A DNA stretch of 64,000 nt, taken from the NCBI GenBank assembly GCA_026686845.1, contig JAIVEN010000015.1, positions 25,401,501 to 25,465,500 of the forward strand, written 5' to 3'. Position numbers and translations under genes: made by a program. Position 1 is the first letter of the stretch; each line of letters starts with the position of its first letter. This document shows positions 45,770-56,744 of the stretch, piece by piece. The notes under the pieces are model-generated. The model worked only from the letters and a program-made list of their open reading frames with translations, was not told the origin of the DNA and searched no databases. The stretch is from Adenanthera pavonina (taxonomy: Eukaryota; Streptophyta; Magnoliopsida; Fabales; Fabaceae).

Positions 45770-47497
45770 TGTTGAATCAAGAGTTTTGATGATTCTAAAC
45801 TAACACTCAAGAGCTTGGATTGAAGATATCAAAGGAGATCAAAGTAGTTTCAAGTGAAGATTTACTGAGTATTTGCTGTTAGATCTCTAGTAGGATCTTT
45901 AGTTTTAGTTGTGATTGGGTAAAAGATTTTGATTTGAGAAAAAGATGTTTTCAAACCTTGATTTGAAGTTAAAACTTTACTTATTTGAAAAACACTCACA
46001 AACAGACGAAGTTTGAAAGCTTAAACAAAACTGTCAAGTTGGAAATTCGAACTTTGCCTTAGGAAATTTGAATTTCGAGCTAAAACTAAATAAGTCTGAA
46101 GAGATGGCTCTCTGTCAGACGAATTTTGGTTGTTCAAAATTTGAATTTTCATACAAAACTGAGAGAAGCCTCTTTGGTAACAGACGAACTTCACACTTTC
46201 AAAATTCGAATTTCAAGTAAAATGAAGTTTGTGAAAACCAAAGAAATTCGTCTGAAACTATGATAAAGTGCATCTGAAATCAAAAAGAAATTGAGTTTGA
46301 AAAATGCTCTCTGACAGACGAATTTTGGATTTGCAACATTCGAATTTTCATCAAGTCTGATAGAAGCCGTTTTAGTGACAGACGAACTTCACAGTTTCAA
46401 AATTCGAATTTCAGACAAAATGCAATTTGTGAAAACCAAAGAAATTCGTCTGAAACTAAGTTAAAGTTCATCTGAGATCAAGAATAATTCAAGTTTCAAA
46501 ACTGGTCTCTGACAGACGAATTTCACTCTTGCAAAATTTGAATTTCGAAGAAAGTAAACTACTGTGCCTCTTTGAACGTTCAATGGACAGACGAATTTTG
46601 GGCATCCAAAATTCGAATTTCGAGAGTACTGTAGAAAATTGAAAACACTGTTCACAATTTATAGAAAAACTTTCTTCTTGAAAATTCGTATGTCACATTG
46701 TGAAAATATTTTATAAGTTTCAAAATTCGAATTTCACTCTATGGACAGACGAACTTCACATTTTAACGTTGGAAGCTTTAACCTTCGATTCCTTCAAAAT
46801 TCGTCTGTTGACCAACCAAAATTCAAATTTCAGTGTGTCAGAAACATTAAATACGGTTGGTAAACGGATAGTTTTTCAGAGTAACCGTTGGATAACTTCC
46901 CCAACGGATAGATTTAGGTCTCTAACGGATATTTGAGGCCTAAAACTATAAATATAACATCATTTGAAGTTGTGGGTAACGAATCAAACTTGTATATACC
47001 GAATTTCTGCTGAATCTTCTTCTCAAAAGCTTTTACCCTCTCAACTTCATTATCTGTACTTTAACCTTCATATCTACTCTATTCAAGAGAGTTGTATCTT
47101 TGTAAACAATCTACTCTTCATCTGGAAGATAGATTTACTTGTGAGGGGAATTCACAAGGGGATTGGAAAGCACATAGAGAAAGTGCTTGGAGAGTTTGAG
47201 AGAGCTCAGAAACAGAGCATACTCGTGTACTGTGGCACTAGCAAGAAGCCCGTTGAAATTCTTGCTGTATAGTGGATAAATCTCAAGAGTTGTCTTGGGG
47301 ACTGGACGTAGGTCAAGTGGATAGACCGAACCAGGATAAATCACTGAGTTTTCTTCTCCTTATCCTTACTTATTAGCTTACTCTGTTTTACTCATTGTTT
47401 TCATTATACTGTGATATCTTCATTCACTTTACTTTGTGCAGAAAAATTTCAATCTTCCCAATTCACCCCCCCTCTTGGGAAGTCAGCCTTGTTAACA
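45770..47497 (+). repeat. 3' LTR of the SIRE-like element
   Basis: 1728 bases, colinear with 36015-37741. The visible differences are nearly all C/T or G/A transitions, many in former CG, CA or TG contexts. Confidence 0.95.
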
Positions 47498-48149
47498 TTT
47501 AACACTCTGAAAGGCTATGTCATTTCCTGAAAGCTCCAGGTAAAGCGCTATCAAGAAGGAAAGCTGAAGCAATAGAATTCTCAGATAAGGATCTAGAAGA
47601 AGATCCAATTGAGAAGCCTAATGTTAGTATAAAAGCCCTATAAGCTCAAGGAAATGTGTATATAAGGAACATGTATATAGAAATAAGATGTATAGCTGCA
47701 ATCTTTGACTAAATATATATGTAACCAGAAGCTGATTAAAGATTAGTAAAGTAAAAGACCAGGGGTTGAGATACAATGATAAGTTCTTACCAGTGATGGT
47801 ATAATGAAGTAGTAGTTAATGTAATTGTGGAGTTCAAGTTGTTATTAAGAGTCGTTAAGATACGAAGAGGTGCTCAACAAAGGCTAATAGTATAAGCATA
47901 CGCCTCTCAAATGACTCTAGTAACAATAAATAAATGTACTCCCAGTTTAGATCCCTTGCAAGTAATCCTTAGTCTTCTGGATTAGTGGCAGAAAACTATT
48001 GAGCAACAATAAGAGATAGTTAATGCTCAAGGACAACAAGGGAAAAGCTAGAGCCCTTAAGGTTTCCGGCTATACCGCAACAGCCTCAAGTAAATTAGTA
48101 GGTTCTGTAGGATCTTCCCCAAGGCAACTAGATGTGTTCGCCAACCACT

Positions 48150-48720
48150 AATATATGATTGCCTGATGAGAAAGTATTAGCTTCCATTCTTTGATGATAA
48201 ATTTGATGTGCACATTGTCGAAAAGTCGATTGTGAGCATAAAAAAAATTTCAAAGATGATAGGATGCACGTTGAAAATGGAAGTTTGATAGTAAAGGAGA
48301 CTGACCAATGGTGGCAGAACACGGAATGAGCTAATCAGGTAAAGGGCATTGTATTGACTTGGGAAGTATTATAAGAATAGTTGTATGAAAGTTATTTTCC
48401 CTAGTCTATAAGAGATAAAAAGAAAGTGGAATTATAAGGATCAGCTAAGATGTGAATGAGTCAGTCATTAAATATGTCACAAGGTATAATCAACTGAATC
48501 GGTACCTAATCTTCCTGCAACAGTCTGTTGATAAGTAATGGTAAGTAACCTTGGAATACTAGGGGATTCAAGAAGTAAGGCAATAAGCACAGAGGAGATA
48601 GTTGAGTAAGCCAACTCCTATTTTTAAGAATGCGGAAAGGCTCATAGTAGAAGGCTATGCTTAGCAATGAAGAATGTGTGCTTTAAGTATAAAGAATCAA
48701 GACACTATACTCGTGATAGT
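48150..48720 (+). pseudogene. Ty3/gypsy gag relic
   Basis: Pieces of the capsid domain of 12410-13235 are readable across several frames: FFDDKFDVHI, TDQWWQN, GIVLTWEV and the SYFP/IRDKKKVEL region near 48395-48430. At about 48678 CFKYKESRHYTRDS is a decayed CCHC knuckle with two cysteines lost. Stops and indels are frequent. Confidence 0.75.
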
Positions 48721-49380
48721 ACTATGGAGATGACCAACCCCAGACCATAAGTGCAGGAAAAGGTCTTTATGCTAATCTCAGTCTAAGGTCTGTAAGTCAC
48801 CTGACCTTAGTAAAGGTATGATTCAGGTGCAAGACTAATCTTGTAGCCATGCTAAGAAGTTGAGTCTGGAAGTTACTATTATATAAGTTATATGAGAATG
48901 TCTTGATGAGAAACTGGGCTATAATCTCCATTGTTTGTCTAAATAAGCACCATAGCAATACAAATATTTGTATGCCTTTCCTTAGTAGGGATGTGAGTAT
49001 TGACGTGAATCAACCTTTACAAATAATCTCCTTCTAGATTGTATAAGCAAGATGATGATTTTGCCTACCCCTTGAAGGTGTTCCAGGTATTGAGCTTAAG
49101 TTAAATGTTATGTTAATAGCTCAAGCTAAGAAATGCTTGAAAATGATGTTAAGAATAGACAAGAAAGTTGATGTAAGATTCAAATGAGAAAGTTTGATAA
49201 GATGCAATGCCTCTGTAAGAAAAGTTAGTATACTTATGAGGTATAAGGTACAAAGTATGAGCCTAAGGTATTTGACTAGTGGTAAGCAGTTAGGGAACTA
49301 AGAAACCTTAAGATAGTCGATTGCTGAGTTTAGTATGAAATCTAGCTAAAGGAAAGTTCTTGGCCAAAAAATCTCACAAT

Positions 49381-49541
49381 GAATACAATCTTCCATTAAT
49401 TGCCAAGGTGATGAAAAAGGGAGGTGGCTCTTGGGAAGAAGCCCAATCGAGCAAAGAGATGAAATCCTCCATCAGATGAGTCGTCAAGGCAAAGTAATGA
49501 AAAGTGGCTCTTAGGGTGATGCTCGGTAGAGCAAGAATGAG
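49381..49541 (+). repeat. Two ~80-bp imperfect tandem units in the gypsy non-coding tract
   Basis: 49381-49460 and 49461-49541 share the order AATCCTCCAT-like start, CAAGGxxAxGTAATGAAAA, GTGGCTCTTxGGG, GCxCxxTxGAGCAA. The same pair occurs at about 34505-34690 (minus) and 63131-63310 (plus), so the duplication predates these copies. Confidence 0.75.
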
Positions 49542-49665
49542 TAATGGTGAGAGGCTGAGGGCTAGATTCTAACTAAGCTAGCAAGAAACTCTTGAAAGGT
49601 TAAGAAGTTTATTTAGCCAAGTTGTGAATGGAAAGATTCATTTTGAACTTCCTGATAGAAACGTT

Positions 49666-50516
49666 GGTATTGTTTATAAGGAACAAGACAATTAGTTTAA
49701 TTAATTTACATGCTCTAAAAGTATATGAAATAATATTTCCATAAAGCTAAAGAACATTTAAATTGGATAAGTGAGTGATTTATAATGAATTTTTAGATTT
49801 AGGATTTAGAACAAGGAAATATGGGAAAAACTAGATCTTTTATTATGAATAATGGAAATTTCAAAAAGTCTTATTAAATATACAAAAGTCCAAAAATTAA
49901 TTGATTTGCATTTATGGAAATCTATAAGTCTTAGAAAAACAAACATCACTGGTTTGAAGGCATTTGGAGCTATAAAGAAAGAACTATGTAATTGCTCCTA
50001 AAACTGTTCCAGTAGAAGTAGCGTTTTGAACCTCAGTAGTTTAAGTAAATGTCATACCATGTACAAGTTGAATAATGCATAAAAAAATATGTCTCCAAAG
50101 TATGGATACAGAGCTTTCCAATGACATAAAGAAGAAATGATTTGGCTCAGGATATCATGAGATATAATTTTTTAAAAATAAGGCCAAAACCTGGGAAGTT
50201 TCAAAATGATCAAATGCATAGTAAATATTAAAAAATAAAATGTACAAATTAGTCCATAAAATTTCCTATTTCATATTTTTCAAATAATCTTTTTATCTAT
50301 CTTTAGAGAGTTGAATAACTTTGAGATGATTTTTCTAGAATTAGTTATGAATTTTTGAAATCCATCAGGTAAAATGGAAAATGCACCATGAACAATACCA
50401 GAAATAAAGAAAAATCTATTTTAATGTTTTTTATGCAATAAAGTCTCTAATCATGCAATAATGCACATGATTGGAGTCTAATACATGGAAAATAAATTTA
50501 AGTTTAAGATGTTACA
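49666..50516 (+). repeat. Gypsy 3' LTR, 3' portion
   Basis: It ends GTTTAAGATGTTACA at 50516. It matches the last part of copy C (13860-14360) and of the LTR at 29914. The 5' two-thirds of this LTR are missing. It abuts the Ogre-like RT without a recognisable target-site duplication. Confidence 0.72.
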
Positions 50517-51190
50517 TATTGTATCCTAAATACCCATCCATGAACGAGTACCTATAACCCCTTGCTGTGTTGTTAATTAGCGCATCAATGTGTGGTAGAG
50601 GAAAATGATCCTTAGGATTGGATTTATTCAAATCTTGATAGTCCACACACATCCTAATGTGTCCATCCTTCTTAGGTACCAGTACTAAATTTGCAACCCA
50701 TTGTGAGTACTTAACAACATATAAGAAACTAGCATCCCATTGTTTCTTTACTTCTTCTTTGATTAGAAGAGATGTCTTGGGACTCATTCTCCTTAATTTC
50801 TTCTTCTTTGGATTGATGTTAGGGAACAAGGAAAGTTTGTGAGAAGCGATATCGGGATCAAGTCCTGACATATCTTGGTACAACGAAGCAAACACATCTA
50901 GGTATTCTTGAAATAAATCTATCATCTCTTTCTTCTCAGGATTATCGACTATCTTTAAGTCTTTTTTAGCTACCTCAGTTCCCATGTTGATCAACTCTAC
51001 AACTTCTTCATGTGGGATGAAGCCATTTTCAGAGGATTCAATGAGCTTTGCAAACGTATGGGGTAATTCGGCAAGCGTAGCACTTTCTTTAGTCTCACAA
51101 TCAAAAGTATCCATAGAAATGCAAGTGTCATCCAATTGGGGCTCGAGAACCTCTATGTCAAATGAGACTTCTGAGAATTCTAATTCCCTG
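50517..51190 (-). pseudogene. Ogre-like RT N-terminal part
   Basis: The frame resumes right after an acceptor-like TTTCCTTCCAG. It reads ELEFSEVSFDIEVLEPQ, DIASHKLSLFPNINPKKKKLRRM, VANLVLVPKKDGHIRMCVDYQDLNK, HFPLPHIDALI and FMDGYLGYN. These are the first blocks of a gypsy RT, up to the block holding the first catalytic aspartate. It stops at the junction with the gypsy LTR (50516), before YVDD. RNase H, integrase and the 3' LTR are absent from the window. Confidence 0.9.
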
Positions 51191-51465
51191 GAAGGAAACA
51201 ATATAAAGTAGAAGTGAACAATGAAGTATAAATAAGTATAGGAATTGATTTAGATAAGAGATCAATGTAAAAGGATGATAGGAAGGATATAACGAAATAT
51301 ATAAACATAAGAGAAAGAGAGGGATAAAGATAATGAAATATTGCATTCATATAAACACTACATTTAATCCTTAAACATAAAAGGTTACAAAAGCCATGAG
51401 TACAAGGTTTCAAAAGACAAGACAAAATAAAAACTCTAAAATATTTCTCAAATGACATGACATCA
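51191..51465 (-). other. Probable Ogre-type intron between protease and RT
   Basis: An AT-rich, stop-filled stretch between protease-side sequence and RT. On the minus strand it ends in a pyrimidine-rich TTGTTTCCTTCCAG acceptor exactly where the RT frame begins. Ogre elements are known for an intron in this position. The donor is not clear and may be decayed. Confidence 0.5.
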
Positions 51466-51752
51466 GGGATTATCTTAGATTTCTATTTTTCTAGTGCCTT
51501 TCCAAAGGTGTCAGGCTGAATCCAGTGTCTTTTTCCATAATTTTCCTCTTTTTCTTCTGTTGCAACAATAGAGTCATTCAGGTTAATTGTCATAGAAGCT
51601 TGTGGGAATGTCTCTCATAATTTGAGGAACTTTTGATTTTCCTTGTGATTTCCTTTTGCTTAGCCTTATCTGCACAGCCAGAAGAGTATCCAATGGGGGA
51701 TCATGTCCCAACCATTGCAATCCTATATTCTCAGGGAGTTTGATTGGCTCAT

Positions 51753-52271
51753 TTACCCCTTGTAGTTTGGCTTCAAGCCATTTTCCTTCCTTATACCCAC
51801 TAAGTTCATTATCTTGGCCACTACTTGTTGCACATCTTTACTTGGCTTGTCATTTTCCACAATCTCAAAGCTGTGATAGAAGTTACCACATGTCCACTCT
51901 ACGTTTTCAATATAAGGTACAACACTTAGCTTGCTAATCATGAGTTCCTTTTTCCCCTTAATGGTAATAAGTTGGTCATCCTGAACAAATTTAATCCTCT
52001 CCAGTAGAGTAGACGGTACTGCCCCTGCATCATCCAAGGCCGTCCTAAGAGCATAGTATATGCAACTTCAATATTCATGACATGGAATTGTACTGAAAAA
52101 AATGTTTGGCCCTATCTCAAGTGGAAGATGGACTTCCCCAAATACTGCCCTTTTTGCCCCATCAAAGGCTCTGGCAATTAAATCAATACACTCTATAGCG
52201 GACATGTCCTTTGGAAGTTCTTGTAAAGTCACTAGTGGTAAGATATTAAGAGTGGATCCATTATCGTTCAA
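51753..52271 (-). pseudogene. Ogre-like protease region
   Basis: 52271-52068 carries NDNGSTLNILPL, the retroviral-type protease active site with the DNG form seen in Tat/Ogre elements, then ARAFDGAKRAVFGEVHLPLEIGP. After a frame change, 52037-51753 continues with GAVPSTLLERIKFVQDDQLITI and a VEWTCGNFYHSFEIV block typical of the segment after the Ogre protease. In an active element it would cleave the polyprotein. Confidence 0.87.
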
Positions 52272-53135
52272 GACCTTTGTTATTATATACCCATGACACT
52301 TTAACGTAATATGAAGAGCCTTCGGTCACCTTGCAAGAGTTTGAACAATTTCATCTTCATAGAAAGTGATTTGGGTGGTATTCTTTACAACATTGACCAT
52401 GTGAACTACTTTCTTAGGAGTTATGTTTGGACGTACGTATGCACTTTCCAATACTTTCTAAAGTGCTTTCAAATGGATTTCTAAGCTCATAATGAGGGAC
52501 ATAATGGAAATTCGAGCTTGCATCTTTGTGAGCTATTCTATAATGGCAAATTCACTGTGCTTCATGATCTTCAGGAATTCATCAGGAACAATTCTCTCAT
52601 CACTTACCACTTTTGATCCTGAACTTTCCCTTTCCTTATGGCCATTATCTATTACTTTATCATTTTCCTTTAAATAGACATAACCACTCCTTGTAATCCT
52701 ACTTATTAGATCCTGATCATTAACTTCTGTAACCTAGTCTTCACTGGTTTTCCTTTGAGTCAAAAGGTATTCAATCTTGAAGCTATAATTCCAAGGTATT
52801 GGATGATTGCTATGATATGGAAATGGTGCTGGCACATAAATAAATGCCATCGGTTCTCTCTTGTTTACTGCTACCTAAATAGTTGGGTTAACAACCAAAA
52901 GGGATCTCTTTGAACTTGACTCATTTCTTAGCTCACCACTAAATGGGGGGGAAGGTTTTGCTATTTCAAGGGGGAATGATTGCTCACTACTTCTTGAAGC
53001 TAGGGCCTGTGCATTGATTATAAGGAATTATCCTTTTGACCTGTCAATAAGCAGTGGCATACTTTGTTCCTCCATCATGCATATAGGCTTATCCTTCGAT
53101 ATTTCCCTTTCAACCCCAATAAATCCAAAATATCA

Positions 53136-53678
53136 TCATCTTCTGTACAATTCCTTTGAACACCTCACAATCCTTAATATCATGATCTGCATTCCCTTGG
53201 TGACACTCACAAAAGTAGGAACCATAATTATTAGTTCTACTTGGCTTTCTCCATCATAAAAGACATATCTCACCTCCTTGAGATGATTAAATATCTTTCT
53301 CATAGTAAATTTGAGTGCATTCAGGTCTTTAATCAGCATAACGTTTTCTTTGATTGAACAAATTTGTTTCCCCTTATCATGCTCTGGAAGAGGATTGGAG
53401 ACAATATTTGGATTGCTATCTCGTTGCGCGCTGATATAATTGTTATCCAGAAGATCTAACACATGCTTTCTAAATGTGTCACATCGGTCAATTGAATGTC
53501 CATCCACTCCCATGTGATACTCATAAGTTTCATTTGGATTATACCATAAAGGAAAAAGTGATTGCCAAGGTATTGCAGGATAAGGGCCTATGAGCTTCTT
53601 CTCCACCAATTCCCTAAAAAGCTCTAATCTGGTAACGTTGAAGTTAGGTAAAGGGCAGTCATCCCTTGGGGGATGCAT
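53136..53678 (-). pseudogene. Ogre-like gag C-terminal region
   Basis: A 180-codon stretch with LELFRELVEKKLIGPYP and YEYHMGVDGHSIDRCDTFRKHVLDLLDN, the Cys/His motif region found at the end of Tat/Ogre gag. The first cysteine of the motif appears to be Tyr here. Between 53135 and 52272 the gag-protease linker is broken into short frames and I see no further domain. Confidence 0.82.
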
Positions 53679-54259
53679 GACTTTGGGAACCTTGTTCTGG
53701 GGTAAGACACTAGCTTGCTGATTGGGATATGGCTGTGAAACTAACTAAGGGCACTAAAAAGGCTGAGCAAACAGAGCTCTAGGTTAGTAAGGAGCATGTT
53801 GCATGCAAGCACCGTACACAAAAGGACATGGATATTGGTGTTGTGAGTTATATGGAGAGTATTGTGGGTTGTATGGAGGACTGAATGACTATTGGTAGGG
53901 ATCTAGGACATGATTCACATCACCATCTTTCTTCTTAGTACCATGCCCTTTATTATTCTAAGATATATATTCTCCAATCTTATATCCCTAATGTTGCTAT
54001 CAATTCTTTCTCCTACCCCAATGAGATTAGTGAAGTATTTAGCATGAGTTCCTAATATAATTCTGAAAGGCGGTTGGACATCTGAGGCCATTGCTAGGCA
54101 TTACTGTGTGTACTCTTTAAAGGACTTAGTATGTCCTTTCTTCATTCCTTTCAATTGCTCCCTGGTATGGGTAGAATTCAAATTAAACTGATATTATTTC
54201 ATGAAGACATCTATCAGATCTCTCTACTTCCATAGCTTAGAATGGTTTAACTTCATAAA

Positions 54260-55738
54260 CTAATGTAGAGTTGCTCCGGTGAGACTTTCATGGAAGAAAT
54301 AAATAAGAAATTTCTTATCGTTAGACCAGACTGACATTCTTGTGCAATAAGTCTTCAGGTGATAATGTGGATCTCTATTGCCACTATACTTATTGAAGTC
54401 TGGGACCTTAAACTCCTTGGAAATAACCATGTCAGGGGCTAGATATAGCTCATTCAAGTCAAGGGACTTATGTTCAACTACTCCTTGCAAAGCCTATAAC
54501 TGGTCCCTTATTTCAAACACCTCCTCTTTTAGGCTGGCCTTACTGGTAGTTTCTTCAACTTAAGAGAACAAATTATTAGGAGGTGGATTTGGAGCCATGA
54601 ATGTTGTGATGTTCTCATGATCATGGGAATACACATACCCTTGATCCTACTCATGGAACCCTTGTCTACCAGCACCTGAAGTTGGGATAGGTGGAAGCTT
54701 ACTTTGACCATTGCCTATCCCCTCAAGTGTACTTTTTGTATTCATACCTTGTGGTTGAGTGCCGTAAGTGTTGACATCCTGTCTTTTCTTATTAACACTT
54801 ATACCTTGGAGTATCTTCATCATCTCACCCATTTGGGTTTGTAGGCCATGCAATTGGCTCTTCAGTTCTACCACTTCTTCTTCCAACCTTTGTTCGGTTT
54901 CAGAAAGATAAACTTCTAAGGCCATTAATTTTACTCGTGTACATGTTAAATGGATTCATGTCGGATACTGAGTAGGGTCAGATGAATTGCTTTTAGTTGG
55001 AGCAGTATTGACATACTTTAAAGAAAGAAAACAATTTAATTATTTACCTTACTATTATTTAGATACCAGTGAGTTATCACAAGTGTTAGGTTAGCATAAG
55101 TTTTGTGACATAGTGACTTTTGGATTCATGTTGCCACTTGCTACAATTATCAATTAAACCCCCTTATGTCCCTTCCGATACATATTGTATTCAGGGAGTC
55201 ATGGGGTTGATAATCAATTCATAAGAACTCTAGTTGCTTTATAAATGATGTCTATAAATGGGGGAACACAGATAAAATCAAAAGCTTTAAATTCATTTAG
55301 TTTGATATATCATCATAGATTACCATTACATCACTAAGTTTGAGCTAGACGGCTTAATTCTTCCACAAGTTCCTTGCATAACAAAAGGAAATTTGACATT
55401 TCTATAGAAGTATTAAAAGGAAAGGATCTTTGCTCTGCTTGCTCAAAAACATCAAAGAATCTAGGGATGCTTGAATTCACCAACATGATTTATCTTTCAG
55501 CATGATCTCTCCACCAATCCACCTTTATTGCTTTTTAAGAATAAAGTATCCTCTAATTTTCTACTGCCTCAGCACATTGTTGCACTTGCTCAAGCAACCT
55601 CTGGATTGTAGCTGATGAATCTCGTTTGATGACTACTAATTCATTTGTCTTGTCCTCCAGTTGTTTAATGACCATTTCTAGTTTCTGTGACAGCCTTCTT
55701 AATGGACGAAAGGTCTTGTACTTCTCTCTCAAGTGCAT
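54260..55738 (-). pseudogene. Ogre-like gag: coiled coil and capsid segment
   Basis: 55738-55553 is a coiled-coil-prone, Glu/Lys/Gln-rich segment. 54925-54647 has another heptad-like region (ETEQRLEEEVVELKSQLHGLQTQ). 54490-54260 holds the gag core FNKYSGNRDPHYHLKTYCTRM...LIYFFHESLTGATLH, a retrotransposon-gag signature of this lineage. Frame changes and stops separate the parts, and 53679-54259 shows only scraps. Confidence 0.82.
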
Positions 55739-55968
55739 CTTTTTCTTTTACAACTTACATCAATAATTTCCAATTGTTCTTCATTCTATGGTCACTCTCT
55801 TCAATGTGCATATGCACATCTCTAATGGTTCTCTTGAGCTTTAAATTTTCCTCTTTTAGTCTCTTTACTTCTAGATTTACCTCACAAGCTTCCCATTTCC
55901 TCATTTCCTCTACTATTTCTTGTCAGGCTACATATTCATTCTGCAAACGAATCCAAGCCTCTTTTCAT

Positions 55969-56744
55969 TCACCATCTACTCTTACAAACTTTTCCAATTC
56001 CTCTTCTTTCCTTTTCAAGTTGTTTGACTAACTCCTTGTTTACGTCTACTTTATTACCACTGAGCAAAGGATCAGGAGGTGCAAAAGCTAGGTTGACTCC
56101 TTTAATCCTTTCTAATAACCAGATTTGATATTCCTTTGTGGCATATATCGGACGTGCACCCAATTCTAGTTGCCCTTTATATTCTACTCTATTCCAAGCA
56201 CTCATGATACTTTGACTTAACTTCATTGTAGAATCATCATGTTGGAATTGCATCCTTTGAACTACAGTTTCTAAGGGAACCTTTTGTGGGAAGGCATACT
56301 GTCTCAATAGTAATATGGGGTTATAGTTTATCACTCCTTGTGGATCCATTAGTAGCACATTTGAAAAGCCTCTGCAATAATAAATTATTTCATCTCCCAA
56401 CCACCATGCCAATCTGTAATGGACATTTTCTGCTCTAAGTTGACTAAACACTTCAATCCATCCTTCACGATCCCACCTAGCTTTTCCTTCTTGGTTTTTG
56501 AATGAAGCCAGAGGAGAAGAATTATCATTTTCATCTTCTTGGAGTTTCTTCCCATATAGATGATTCATAATCGACGCATTCAACAGTTAGAAACAACATC
56601 TCGTTCTCCCACTTTTCTTTGCATGACAAAAGCTCAAGGTTATATAGGTTTCTGACAATATTGCAGGTATCAAAATTTACCTGATGATGTTCCACCATAT
56701 GAAATACACTAATAGCATTCTTGTTAATCACCCCTTTTGCAAAT
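55969..56744 (-). pseudogene. Ogre-like gag N-terminal region, after the solo LTR
   Basis: It resumes gag at the CAAAT site: INKNAISVFHMVEHHQVNFD and NIVRNLYNLELL, a frame change near 56580, then MNASIMNHLYGKKL, REGWIEVFSQLRAENVHYRLAWW, LLRQYAFPQKVP, ARPIYATKEYQIWLLERIKG. The long, Trp-rich N-terminal gag is characteristic of Ogre/Tat elements. Its role beyond particle formation is not known to me. Confidence 0.82.

Larger units (their letters stand above)
36015..47497 (+). mobile_element. SIRE-like Ty1/copia retrotransposon with extra ORF, young but defective
   Basis: 11.5 kb with LTRs of 1727 and 1728 bases, a perfect TGGTATCAGAGC primer site, gag, pol in copia order, a ~1-kb spacer, an extra ORF of 735 codons (counting two stops) and a polypurine tract. 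The layout is that of the SIRE/Maximus lineage. The LTRs differ at about 25-30 positions by eye. Gag is open; pol has an internal integrase deletion, stops and frame changes; the extra ORF has two in-frame stops. It sits in a gypsy LTR. No 5-bp duplication is found (CATTC on the left, TTTAA on the right), consistent with loss of the right flank. Confidence 0.93.
47498..49665 (+). mobile_element. Gypsy interior: leader, decayed gag and non-coding tract
   Basis: This is the plus-strand interior of the element whose LTR starts at 35132. 47498-48150 is leader-like with no frame. 48150-48650 is decayed gag. After a degenerate zinc knuckle (about 48678-48720), the rest up to ~49665 is non-coding and matches the reverse complement of 32674-35131. 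No pol domain lies between the knuckle and the 3' LTR. Confidence 0.75.

Noticed and set aside
49381..49541. Repeats considered as a CRISPR-like or satellite array
   Set aside because: Only two imperfect direct units without spacers, inside a retrotransposon interior, in a plant genome.
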